Shown piece by piece: positions 47,196-55,697 of a stretch of 64,000 nucleotides of DNA (position 1 is the first letter of the stretch; the number at the start of each line of letters is the position of its first letter). This stretch comes from Staphylococcus auricularis. Lineage in GTDB: Bacteria > Bacillota > Bacilli > Staphylococcales > Staphylococcaceae. The stretch lies in assembly GCF_001500315.1 (NCBI RefSeq), contig NZ_LLER01000001.1:1-64000 (forward strand). The letters run 5' to 3'. The notes below the pieces were generated by a model, which saw only the letters and a program-made list of their open reading frames with translations, searched no databases and was not told where the DNA came from. The translations under genes and the position numbers were made by a program.

Positions 47196-48554
47196 CTATA
47201 TCACCATATTAACAGCTAAGATCAATCCAAGTCGGATGACTGAAATGGCTGATTCTAATAATGTCCATGTTAAGAACGTTTCTTTCATAGATAAGCCGAA
47301 GTACTCTTTAAACATCCAGAACCCGGCATCGTTCACGTGAGAACAGAACACACTACCAGCACCAATCGCTAACACGACAAGTGAAATATTGACGTCGACA
47401 GATTGTAGTAGTGGTAAAACAATACCAACTGAAGAAATAGCTGAAACAGTTGTAGAACCGAGTGCAACACGTAAGATGGCTGCCGCTAACCATGCTAGGA
47501 TAATCGGTGACATTTCTGTACCGTGGAACAGTTCAGAAATCGTATCGCCTACACCGCCATCGATCAGTACTTGTTTAAAGGTACCGCCACCACCGATGAT
47601 GAGTAATAACATCGCAATCGGTGTAATCGCGTTGGCTACCGTATCCATGATGTCAGATACTTTTTGTTTACGACGAATGCCCATCGTATAAATCGCAAAT
47701 AACACCGCGATGAGCATGGCTGTTGTAGAAGATCCGATAAAGTAGATGAATCCTTCGAGTCCTGATGCTTTACCGTCTTCATTCCCAGTGATGAGTTGAA
47801 CAACAGTAGAAAATAACATCAGAATGACTGGACTTAAGGCAGTGAGTAAACTGATACCGAAACCTGGCGTGCTACCGTTGCTGAGGGCACTTGCTTCTTC
47901 TAAATCTTCCTGTTTACCTTCTTTGGTGAAGGCTGAAGGCGCAAGACGGTATGCTATTTTAGGGAACAACCAACCGACGATGATCGCGATTGGAATACCG
48001 ATAATAATGCCGTAGAGTAACACGTGACCAATATTGGCTTTTACTGCTTGTGAAATCGCAACCGGTCCAGGATGGGGTGGTAAGAACCCATGTGTGATGG
48101 CGATAGATGTAGCCATTGGTAGACCGACTTTCAGATTAGACACGTTCAGTTTTTTCGCTAATGTAAAGACAAGGGGTAAGAGTAACACGAATGCGACCTC
48201 TAAGAAGAGTGAAATTCCGATGATGAAGGACGCAATGAGCATCGCCCATGTGACGTATTTTTCACCAAATTTATCGATGAGCTTTTCAGCGATTTTCGTC
48301 GCACCGCCACCGTCTGATAGTAATTTACCTAGGATTGAACCAAGGCCAAAGATGATCGCGATATGCCCTAATGTATCGCCCATCCCTTTTTCAATCGTAT
48401 CGACAATTTTGTCGAGTGGCATGCCTAGAATGATACCCGTGACCATAGATGTAATGATTAATGCGATAAATGTGTTGAGTTTAAATACCATGATTAAGAC
48501 GAGCAATAACAGCACGCCAATGACGACGCCAACCAGTGGCCAAATCGTTTCCAT
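47196..48554 (-). CDS. GntP-family acid-sugar permease, copy 1
   Basis: A 452-residue GntP/DsdX-type transporter with about 12 membrane segments (FLPPHPGPVAISQAV motif, LGSTTVSAISSVGIVLPLL, GAGSVFCSHVNDAGFWMFKE). It takes up a sugar acid such as gluconate, erythronate or threonate. It lies between the aldolase and the DUF1537 kinase. It is a close paralogue of the 51682-53040 protein, same length. Confidence 0.92.
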   Translation of the reverse strand: METIWPLVGVVIGVLLLLVLIMVFKLNTFIALIITSMVTGIILGMPLDKIVDTIEKGMGDTLGHIAIIFGLGSILGKLLSDGGGATKIAEKLIDKFGEKYVTWAMLIASFIIGISLFLEVAFVLLLPLVFTLAKKLNVSNLKVGLPMATSIAITHGFLPPHPGPVAISQAVKANIGHVLLYGIIIGIPIAIIVGWLFPKIAYRLAPSAFTKEGKQEDLEEASALSNGSTPGFGISLLTALSPVILMLFSTVVQLITGNEDGKASGLEGFIYFIGSSTTAMLIAVLFAIYTMGIRRKQKVSDIMDTVANAITPIAMLLLIIGGGGTFKQVLIDGGVGDTISELFHGTEMSPIILAWLAAAILRVALGSTTVSAISSVGIVLPLLQSVDVNISLVVLAIGAGSVFCSHVNDAGFWMFKEYFGLSMKETFLTWTLLESAISVIRLGLILAVNMVI

Positions 48555-48580
48555 ATGAATGACTCCCTTCGCTTATATGA

Positions 48581-49948
48581 TTAACTGTTGAGTTGATAAA
48601 CTTCTGTTAACGTTTCAACTTCACCGACGTTACCTGGGAAAATCACGTATGGCATATGGTCGTATTTAACCTCGTCTCCTGTTAACCATACAGGCACCCC
48701 TTTAGTGATTTGACCGATGACTTCGGCTTTTTTAATGTTGAGTCCTTTAGTTGCGACATCACTTGAAGTGATACCGCCTTTTGCGATGATGAAGTTAGGA
48801 CGGATGGTAAGTAATTTAATAATCCGCACTAAGCTGTTTGAAATTTGAGTTGAAATGTTTAAGTTATGTTTTAAATCGTCTGTTTTGATGACATCACGTG
48901 AGGTATAAACGACGACATCTTCCCCGTTTGAGATGTGTTGTTCGACTTGTTGTTTGACTTGTTGAATATACGTATCTAACGTCGTTTTCGTCACTTGTTT
49001 CACGTCAAACTCAATCGGTTGAATGTCCGCATGTTCGATGAGGTGAGACAGTTGTGATGATGATTTTTTTACGTGTGAGCCGACGATGATGACGCCACCA
49101 TTGTCATTTTTCTTATAATCTTTCAAGTTGATGATTTCACCAGGTGTCGTACAAATAGATTTGACGAATGAAGCGGCACTGCGGAAAATGAATTTTTTAT
49201 CATGTCCTTTTAAATAAGCCGTTAAGCATGCCGTAAAGTAATCCATATCTTCATCGTTTAATGCATCGACAACGACCGCATCGAGATTTTGTAGTGCATC
49301 AAAGATGTCGAAAATCGCTTGTTGGTCGCGATTGTGTAGCTGTTCAAGCGTGACATGATAAACATCTTCTGATTTGATGTCACCGTTACTTTTTTCTTCG
49401 ATAAAATCGGCCATCGTAGTGGATTTGAAACCGAACGTCGTATCATTCGCAAATTCGCTATCCGCCACTGGAATGTAGTCATCGCCTTCTTTTAAATAGT
49501 GTGTGCCTTCATAAGTGTAGCGATCACCTTCGAAAAAGGCAGGTAAGTAAAAGACTGCATCGAACGGTTGGTCTGCTGCATCGCTTAACACTTTAGGTTC
49601 TAAGTAGAAGTGCCCACGTAATGTAGAGTCACCGCGACTGATAATGAGGTACGGTTTGTCGAGTTTGTTTGATACGGTTTGGACATTTTCACTGATGGTT
49701 TTATGTAGTTCTGTCGTTTCTGTGTCATTCAATGCACGTGAATTCGTTAAGATGTAAAATATGTTGTTGGATTGTTTGAATGCATCTTCTAAACTTTCTT
49801 CTGTCCATTCAGTGTAGACAGGTAAGTCTTTCACGGTTTGTGTACCTGTTGGATCGTCATCGAGCACGACGATTTTGTAGTCCAGACTGTTTAAATTTTT
49901 ATCAAATTGATCATTGATTTGTTTATCTATTAAAGCTTGATCTAACAT
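48581..49948 (-). CDS. Four-carbon acid sugar kinase (DUF1537, OtnK/LtnK type)
   Basis: A 455-residue DUF1537 kinase. The N-terminal domain has VVLDDDPTGTQTVKDLPV, which binds the acid sugar; the C-terminal domain has the nucleotide-binding GGITSSDVATKGL and VWLTGDEVKYDHMPYVIFPGNVG. Family members phosphorylate 3-oxo-tetronates made by the partner dehydrogenase. The gene order dehydrogenase-kinase-GntP-aldolase fits the erythronate/threonate pathway described for this family. Start ATG 49948, ten bases from the dehydrogenase. Confidence 0.9.
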   Translation of the reverse strand: MLDQALIDKQINDQFDKNLNSLDYKIVVLDDDPTGTQTVKDLPVYTEWTEESLEDAFKQSNNIFYILTNSRALNDTETTELHKTISENVQTVSNKLDKPYLIISRGDSTLRGHFYLEPKVLSDAADQPFDAVFYLPAFFEGDRYTYEGTHYLKEGDDYIPVADSEFANDTTFGFKSTTMADFIEEKSNGDIKSEDVYHVTLEQLHNRDQQAIFDIFDALQNLDAVVVDALNDEDMDYFTACLTAYLKGHDKKFIFRSAASFVKSICTTPGEIINLKDYKKNDNGGVIIVGSHVKKSSSQLSHLIEHADIQPIEFDVKQVTKTTLDTYIQQVKQQVEQHISNGEDVVVYTSRDVIKTDDLKHNLNISTQISNSLVRIIKLLTIRPNFIIAKGGITSSDVATKGLNIKKAEVIGQITKGVPVWLTGDEVKYDHMPYVIFPGNVGEVETLTEVYQLNS

Positions 49949-49958
49949 GAATAATCAC

Positions 49959-50834
49959 CTACATATTATTGATATTTTCAAAGTATTTGATAATGCCTGC
50001 TTGGTCGTTAATGCCGTGACCTTGATTAACTTCAGATTTGAAGATTTCTTTCACTTGGTTGGCGAGTGGGAGAGAGAGTCCAACTGTATCAGCAGTAGAG
50101 ATGACATTTTTAAGGTCTTTCAAGTTGATGTTCAATGTACCGCCTGCTTTGTAATCTTGTTCGATCATTTTAGGTAATTTGGCTTCCATTGCGGCAGAAC
50201 CTGCTAAACCGTGTCTGATCGCTTCAAACATTTCGTTGAGGTCGATATCAAATTTTTTCGCTAAAATGACAGCTTCAGATAACGCTGCGATGTTCGTATT
50301 GACGATGATTTGGTTAGCGAGTTTCACGACGCTACCTGATCCCACGTCACCGACACGAATGACAGATCCAGCTATCGGATCAAGGACTGCTTTCACTTCA
50401 TCTAAATCCGCTTGATCGCAACCGACCATGACGGATAATTCACCAGAGATGGCCAACGGTTCACCACCACTAACAGGTGCATCGACATATTTGATTTGCT
50501 TTTGTTCGAGCACTTTGCTGATTTCGAGTGATTCATTCGGTGTGAGTGAACTTGTATCAATGACGGATTTGATGTTGATGAAATCCTTGTTCATGATGGC
50601 ATCTTCGCCACTATAGAGCACAGATTTTACAATTGCGCCATTCGGAAGTGATAGAATTAAATGTTCTGCATTTTTTGCGATATCTTCAATACTGACAGCT
50701 TCAGCGCCTTTATTTGCGAGTTCCTGTTCTGCTTCTTTATTAACATCGTTAACTAAAACGGTATGATTTGCGTTAAGAAAATGGGTAGCCATGGGTTTTC
50801 CCATGATACCTAAACCAATAAATCCAATCTTCAT
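49959..50834 (-). CDS. NAD-dependent beta-hydroxyacid dehydrogenase (LtnD/GarR type)
   Basis: A 291-residue beta-hydroxyacid dehydrogenase: Rossmann motif GFIGLGIMGKPMA, substrate loop DAPVSGGEPLAISGELSVMV and catalytic Lys in GSVVKLANQII. In DUF1537 clusters it oxidises the tetronate at C2 or C3 before phosphorylation. First gene of the minus-strand operon, with promoter elements and operators next to its start at 50834. Confidence 0.92.
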   Translation of the reverse strand: MKIGFIGLGIMGKPMATHFLNANHTVLVNDVNKEAEQELANKGAEAVSIEDIAKNAEHLILSLPNGAIVKSVLYSGEDAIMNKDFINIKSVIDTSSLTPNESLEISKVLEQKQIKYVDAPVSGGEPLAISGELSVMVGCDQADLDEVKAVLDPIAGSVIRVGDVGSGSVVKLANQIIVNTNIAALSEAVILAKKFDIDLNEMFEAIRHGLAGSAAMEAKLPKMIEQDYKAGGTLNINLKDLKNVISTADTVGLSLPLANQVKEIFKSEVNQGHGINDQAGIIKYFENINNM

Positions 50835-50848
50835 ATTTATACCTCCAT

Positions 50849-50864
50849 CTGTAAGCGTTTACAG
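50849..50864. promoter_or_regulatory. cre site (CcpA)
   Basis: CTGTAAGCGTTTACAG is a perfect palindrome matching the catabolite-responsive element, 15 bases upstream of the dehydrogenase start. Repression by CcpA in glucose is expected for a secondary carbon pathway. Confidence 0.85.
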
Positions 50865-50868
50865 TATA

Positions 50869-50901
50869 TTGTATACTAAAATTCGATAAATGTATACATT
50901 T
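50869..50901. promoter_or_regulatory. Paired GntR operators
   Basis: Two GTATAC cores at 50871-50876 and 50892-50897 are 21 bases apart, about two helical turns; the second is in the palindrome AAATGTATACATTT. They lie between the divergent operon and gntR. A TATAAT at 50925-50930 serves gntR. GTATAC is the usual core for FCD-type GntR proteins. Confidence 0.75.
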
Positions 50902-50951
50902 TAATACTGAAAAATTTATAGTAGTATAATGGCAAGGAGTTGAAAAGGGCG

Positions 50952-51563
50952 ATGAGCGAAGGGTTGACCATCTATCAAAAAATTAGAAACGATATTATTT
51001 CCGGGGAAATTACTCAAGACGAAAAACTCACTGAGGCAAAGTTAGCTGAAAAGTATCAAGTGAGTCGTACACCAGTGAGAGAAGCGATCAAACAGTTAGA
51101 GATGGAGTATTTTATTAAAGATGCCCACGTTTTTATTCCTACGAGTGAAGAATATCGAGATATCTTTGAAATGCGTATTTTGTTGGAAACACATGCGTTG
51201 AGAAAGGCGTGTATCGTGTACACAGAAGCGGATTTAGAGGAATTAAAACGTTACACGGAAGTCGATATAGAACAAGAAGATGAGGCAACGATTATTAAGA
51301 CGAATGATTTGTTTCACCAAAAAATCATGAAAGCGACACATAATCCGTTTATTATTGATACGTATCAAAAATTAAGCAGCTATATTTATTTGTTTAGTAA
51401 AACAGTCATTAACAAACGACGCCCGGGTCTCATTGAAGAACATCGTGCGATTGTCGATGCGTTATTTGAACGACAACATGAGCGCGCAATTCAATTGTTA
51501 GAAGACCATCTAACGAAAGACTTGGAGTTCAGTTTATACTATTTGCCCTCGTCAAAACGATAA
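50952..51563 (+). CDS. GntR-family regulator (FCD domain)
   Basis: A 203-residue FCD-type GntR protein: winged helix (KLTEAKLAEKYQVSRTPVRE) then the all-helical FCD ligand domain with metal-binding Asp/His positions (NDLFHQKIMKATHN, then EEHRAIVDAL). I use ATG 50952; TTG 50940 sits too close to AAGGAG. It is divergent from the acid-sugar operon and should repress it through the paired GTATAC operators until an intermediate binds. Confidence 0.9.
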   Translation: MSEGLTIYQKIRNDIISGEITQDEKLTEAKLAEKYQVSRTPVREAIKQLEMEYFIKDAHVFIPTSEEYRDIFEMRILLETHALRKACIVYTEADLEELKRYTEVDIEQEDEATIIKTNDLFHQKIMKATHNPFIIDTYQKLSSYIYLFSKTVINKRRPGLIEEHRAIVDALFERQHERAIQLLEDHLTKDLEFSLYYLPSSKR

Positions 51564-51589
51564 TTGTGGCGTTTGTCATAGCCAAAAAT

Positions 51590-51652
51590 TAAAAAGAGTA
51601 GGATGACGCACTCACATAAGCGAAGTGAGTTGACGCGATCCTACTCTTTTTT
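51590..51652. terminator. Bidirectional terminator
   Basis: A long stem AAAAAGAGTAGGAT ... ATCCTACTCTTTTT with an inner CACTCAC/GTGAGT(T)G arm; ends gntR and the minus-strand permease. Confidence 0.9.
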
Positions 51653-51681
51653 ATGTAGATGATTTCATTTTCTACACGCAA

Positions 51682-53040
51682 TCAAATGACCATATTTAAG
51701 ATCAGTACTAAGCCTAAACCGAGAACAGAAATAACAGATTCGAGTAAAGACCAAGTTAAGAAGGTCTCTTTAATTGTGAGACCGAAATACTCTTTAAACA
51801 TCCAAAAGCCTGGATCATTCACATGAGAACAAAAGACGCTGCCCGCACCAATCGCGAGTACGACGAGTGACAAATTCACATCCATCGTTTGTAGGAGCGG
51901 CAATACAATACCGACTGAAGATATCGCAGCGACGGTTGTAGCGCCAATCGCAAGACGTAACATCGCAGCAGCTAGCCAAGCGAGAATGAGTGGCGACATT
52001 TCGGTACCTTGGAAAATGTCGGCAATCGCATCACCGACACCCCCATCGATCAGCACTTGTTTAAATGTACCACCACCGCCATTGATAAGTAACAACATCG
52101 CAATCGGTGTAATCGCATGGGTGATCGTATCCATGATGTCAGTCATTTTCTGTTTGCGTCGAATGCCCATCGTATAAATGGCAAAGAGTACGGCAATGAG
52201 CATCGCCGTTGTAGAAGAACCGATAAAGTAAATAAAGCCTTCAAAACCTTTTGCCTCACCTTCATTGTTACCAGTAACGAGTTGTACAACTGTTGATAGC
52301 AACATGAGTATGACAGGGCAAAGGGCCGTGAGTAAACTCATGCCAAAGCTAGGTGCAGTGCCTTCGTTTAGAGGTCCCTCAGCCTTCAGACTCTCTTGTT
52401 TGCCTGTTTTCGTAAAGGCACTCGGTGCTACGCGATAAGCAACTTTAGGGAACAAACTACCGACGATAATCGCGATTGGAAAACCGATAATAATCCCGTA
52501 CAACAACACGTGTCCGATATTTGCATTGACCGCTTGTGAGATTGCGACAGGTCCTGGATGGGGTGGGAGAAAGCCGTGGGTCACAGCAATGGATGTCGCC
52601 ATCGGTAAACCAACCTTGAGATTAGAGATATTTAATTTTTTCGCCAGTGTAAAGACGAGCGGGATCAGCAATACGAATGCGACTTCGAGAAAGAGTGAGA
52701 TCCCGATGATAAATGAAGCGATGAGCATCGCCCATGTTACGTATTTCTCACCGAACTTCGCGATGAGCTTTTCAGCGATGACTGTCGCGCCACCGCCATC
52801 TGATAACAGCTTGCCTAACATAGAACCGAGACCTAAGATTAACGCGATATGCCCGAGTGTATCGCCCATCCCTTTTTCAACGGTATCGACAATTTTGTCT
52901 AGCGGCATGCCTAAAATGAGCCCCGTGATCATAGAAGTGATGATTAGCGCAATAAAGGTATTTAACTTCACGCCCATGATTAAAATGAGCAGAATGATAA
53001 CGCCAATCAGCACACTGAGAAGAGGCCAGAATGCTTCCAT
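51682..53040 (-). CDS. GntP-family acid-sugar permease, copy 2
   Basis: A 452-residue paralogue of the 47196-48554 permease, with most motifs identical (PPHPGPVAISQAV, CSHVNDPGFWMFKE). ATG 53040 (MEAFWPLLS) is preceded by GGGAG; the longer frame to 53058 is not needed. It is a single gene separated from the operon by gntR. It may take a different acid sugar or act as a spare copy. Confidence 0.92.
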   Translation of the reverse strand: MEAFWPLLSVLIGVIILLILIMGVKLNTFIALIITSMITGLILGMPLDKIVDTVEKGMGDTLGHIALILGLGSMLGKLLSDGGGATVIAEKLIAKFGEKYVTWAMLIASFIIGISLFLEVAFVLLIPLVFTLAKKLNISNLKVGLPMATSIAVTHGFLPPHPGPVAISQAVNANIGHVLLYGIIIGFPIAIIVGSLFPKVAYRVAPSAFTKTGKQESLKAEGPLNEGTAPSFGMSLLTALCPVILMLLSTVVQLVTGNNEGEAKGFEGFIYFIGSSTTAMLIAVLFAIYTMGIRRKQKMTDIMDTITHAITPIAMLLLINGGGGTFKQVLIDGGVGDAIADIFQGTEMSPLILAWLAAAMLRLAIGATTVAAISSVGIVLPLLQTMDVNLSLVVLAIGAGSVFCSHVNDPGFWMFKEYFGLTIKETFLTWSLLESVISVLGLGLVLILNMVI

Positions 53041-53598
53041 ATGGATGACTCCCTTCATGAGATTTGTGAGTGAAACCTAGGGTTGGGGTCCTGCTAATTT
53101 TGATTAAATATGACGACTACCCTGGTTCAGTTAACGCGCGTTTCTATATATTGATTTAAATTTAATTGATTAAAATATTTATTAAATGAGTTGTCTTTTT
53201 GAAATGAAGAGACGTATAAATAATAACATTTTTATTTTTATAATTAAATTGCTAATAAAGCAGAGAGGGCTTTTGCTCGTTCGATACTTTGTGAGATGAA
53301 TGTTTATTTTACTGTTGAAAGCCCCAAAAATTTTCCCTTTTTACCCTAATTTTCCTTCAATATATTGTAATCGCATGACGCTCCACTCACATTTTCCACG
53401 ACCTTCCAACATGCCGATGTTCACGTATCCCTATATCAAAAATACAATTCATATATTAATTAAACAGTAAAAGTTTAGTTGGTAAAAAGAAGTAAAAAAA
53501 TAGGATTCTTTTAACTGATTTCTATGTTGCATTTAACAGTGAATTTACATAGTTCAGATACCATTGGATTGTAAGGCGTGTTATCGGAGGGGGTTTAT
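53041..53598. other. Gene-free region before the ABC importer operon
   Basis: About 550 bases between the divergent permease and the importer. AT-rich with several T and A tracts near 53310-53360. I see no convincing promoter, operator palindrome or open frame with a ribosome site. The LacI-type regulator of the downstream operon could bind here. Confidence 0.5.
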
Positions 53599-54648
53599 AT
53601 GAAAAGTATTAAATTTTTATGCTTATTGGTTATAAGCGTAATCATGCTCACTGCCTGTAATATCGGTGTACCCGAGGACAAAATTATCGTGTATACCAAC
53701 TCTGGGAGTGAAGGTCGTGCAGAATGGTTAACGGACAAAGCAGAAGACGCTGGCTTTGATATTCAAGTAGTGCAAATGGGAGGAAATACGTTAGCAAACC
53801 GGTTGATAGCTGAGAAAAATAACCCCGTCGCCGATGTGACATACGGTATGTCACAAATGGACTGGCAAAAGGTTAAATCTCAAGATGGTCTCGTTCCATA
53901 TACACCAAAATGGATAAAAGAAACAGATGATGACACACCTTTCGTCGATGAAGATCATTATTACAACCCACTTGTCGAACAACGTATCGTCCAAATCTAC
54001 AATCAAGATGTATTTGATGAACAATCCGCACCACATACATTCAGTGATTTATGGGAGAAATCCAAATACAAAGGTAAATACGCAGTACCTGCATCACTCG
54101 GTGGCTTAACAGATAGAACATTAATCATGAGCGTACTCGCCCCTTATATTGATGAAGATGATCCCAATGCTGAATTAGGTGTGAAACCAGAAGGATGGGA
54201 AGCAGTCAAACAATACATAGAAAATGGCTACATTACACCTGAAGGCGAAGATTCAACACAAAACTTAGTCAGCAAAAAAGTACCCATCTCATATCAATTC
54301 TCATCTGGTTTACCTGGTGTTGAAGACGAGTTTGATTTTGAAGCGGGATTGGTCAAACCGAAAGAAGGTGTACCGACAACCATTGAATCTATCGGTATCA
54401 TGAATAAAGGTAAAGATCATGATTATAGCAACACGAAAGCATTTATTGACTGGTTTGGATCTGCAGAAGTGCAAGAAGCGTGGGCGAAAGAATTCGGTAC
54501 ATATCCAACCAACGTCAACGCACGCGACGATATTAGTCCTTCTATGCAAAACATTATCGATCAAACACATCCACAAGATATCGATTACGACACAGTGAAT
54601 AAATACATTGAGCAATGGGTCGAAAAAATAGAATTGGAATACTATTAA
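53599..54648 (+). CDS. ABC importer substrate-binding lipoprotein
   Basis: A 349-residue lipoprotein: signal helix with lipobox LTAC (lipidated Cys at residue 20), then the periplasmic-binding fold of the ferric-iron / 2-aminoethylphosphonate / polyamine group (IIVYTNSGSEG, ADVTYGMSQMDW, VPTTIESIGIMNKGKDH, FIDWFGSAEVQEAW). I use ATG 53599 with GGAGGG upstream. The cognate ATPase and permease follow. Because a GDPD-like enzyme is in the same operon, a phosphodiester or polyol-phosphate substrate is more likely than iron; that is inference. Confidence 0.87.
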   Translation: MKSIKFLCLLVISVIMLTACNIGVPEDKIIVYTNSGSEGRAEWLTDKAEDAGFDIQVVQMGGNTLANRLIAEKNNPVADVTYGMSQMDWQKVKSQDGLVPYTPKWIKETDDDTPFVDEDHYYNPLVEQRIVQIYNQDVFDEQSAPHTFSDLWEKSKYKGKYAVPASLGGLTDRTLIMSVLAPYIDEDDPNAELGVKPEGWEAVKQYIENGYITPEGEDSTQNLVSKKVPISYQFSSGLPGVEDEFDFEAGLVKPKEGVPTTIESIGIMNKGKDHDYSNTKAFIDWFGSAEVQEAWAKEFGTYPTNVNARDDISPSMQNIIDQTHPQDIDYDTVNKYIEQWVEKIELEYY

Positions 54649-54660
54649 AGGAGCAAAATC

Positions 54661-55683
54661 ATGATTGAATTTAGAGATATACAAGTTAAATTTGGGGATT
54701 TTGTAGCAATTGAACACTTAGATTTAGAAGTGAACGAAAATGAATTTTTCACGTTATTAGGGGCTTCAGGTTCTGGGAAATCTACGACATTAAATACATT
54801 ATCCGGCTTTATCGAACCGTCACATGGACAAATTTTCCTAGATGGCAAAGACATTACAAAACAACCCGTACAAAAGAGAGAAGTCGGCATGGTCTTTCAA
54901 AACTATGCACTCTTCCCTTCATTAAATATTTACGAAAATATCGCATTTGGTTTAAGAATCCAGAAAAAAGATAAACAAACGATCGATGACAGAGTGAAAA
55001 GCTTAGCGAAAATGGTCGCGTTGGACGTCGACAAATTAGACAAAAACATTTCTGAGTTATCAGGCGGTCAACAACAACGTGTGGCGATTGCCAGAGGGTT
55101 AGCGCAAGAACCTAAAATCTTGCTCCTAGATGAACCACTTTCTAACTTAGATGCGAAATTGCGTAAACAATTGAGACGTGATTTAAAATCAATTCAAAAT
55201 CAATATCATATCACAATGATTTACGTCACCCATGACCAAGACGAAGCGTTGAGCTTATCAGATCGCTTGGCCGTATTTAACAACGGTAAGATTGAACAAG
55301 TTGGGACACCGATGGAATTGTATAACAACCCTGCAACAGAGTATGTGAATAACTTCTTAGGAGAATCCAATGTCATAGAAAAACCCCTCATTGAAGAAAT
55401 TAATTCACAAACAGGTAGCCAATTAAATCCTGATAAAGTGGGATACATTCGTGAAGAAAGAGTCACAAACGTAGTACGTAACGACGACAAACACGCACAA
55501 GTCGAAGCGACACTTGAAGATTATGAATTCTTAGGTAGCACGATTCGCTTTACGTTCGACTATAAAGGTAACAAGTTAAAAACCTTTGAAAAATCTGATT
55601 CCATTCAACAAGATGTAGACCTATCCAAAGGCAGTCAACATACACTTTATATGAATCCTGCAAACATTAAACAATTTGATTGA
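54661..55683 (+). CDS. ABC importer ATPase
   Basis: A 340-residue ATPase of the PotA/FbpC/UgpC type: Walker A GASGSGKST, Q-loop FQNYALFPSLN, signature LSGGQQQR, Walker B ILLLDEPLSNLD, and a C-terminal regulatory beta domain from about residue 240. It powers the permease encoded 14 bases downstream. Confidence 0.93.
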   Translation: MIEFRDIQVKFGDFVAIEHLDLEVNENEFFTLLGASGSGKSTTLNTLSGFIEPSHGQIFLDGKDITKQPVQKREVGMVFQNYALFPSLNIYENIAFGLRIQKKDKQTIDDRVKSLAKMVALDVDKLDKNISELSGGQQQRVAIARGLAQEPKILLLDEPLSNLDAKLRKQLRRDLKSIQNQYHITMIYVTHDQDEALSLSDRLAVFNNGKIEQVGTPMELYNNPATEYVNNFLGESNVIEKPLIEEINSQTGSQLNPDKVGYIREERVTNVVRNDDKHAQVEATLEDYEFLGSTIRFTFDYKGNKLKTFEKSDSIQQDVDLSKGSQHTLYMNPANIKQFD

Positions 55684-55697
55684 GGGGAGGGCTCAAC

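Noticed and set aside
48034-48558. Long antisense frames opposite both GntP genes (also 52526-53080)
   Set aside because: They mirror each other because the two permeases are paralogues; composition is that of a reversed membrane protein and no ribosome site is present.
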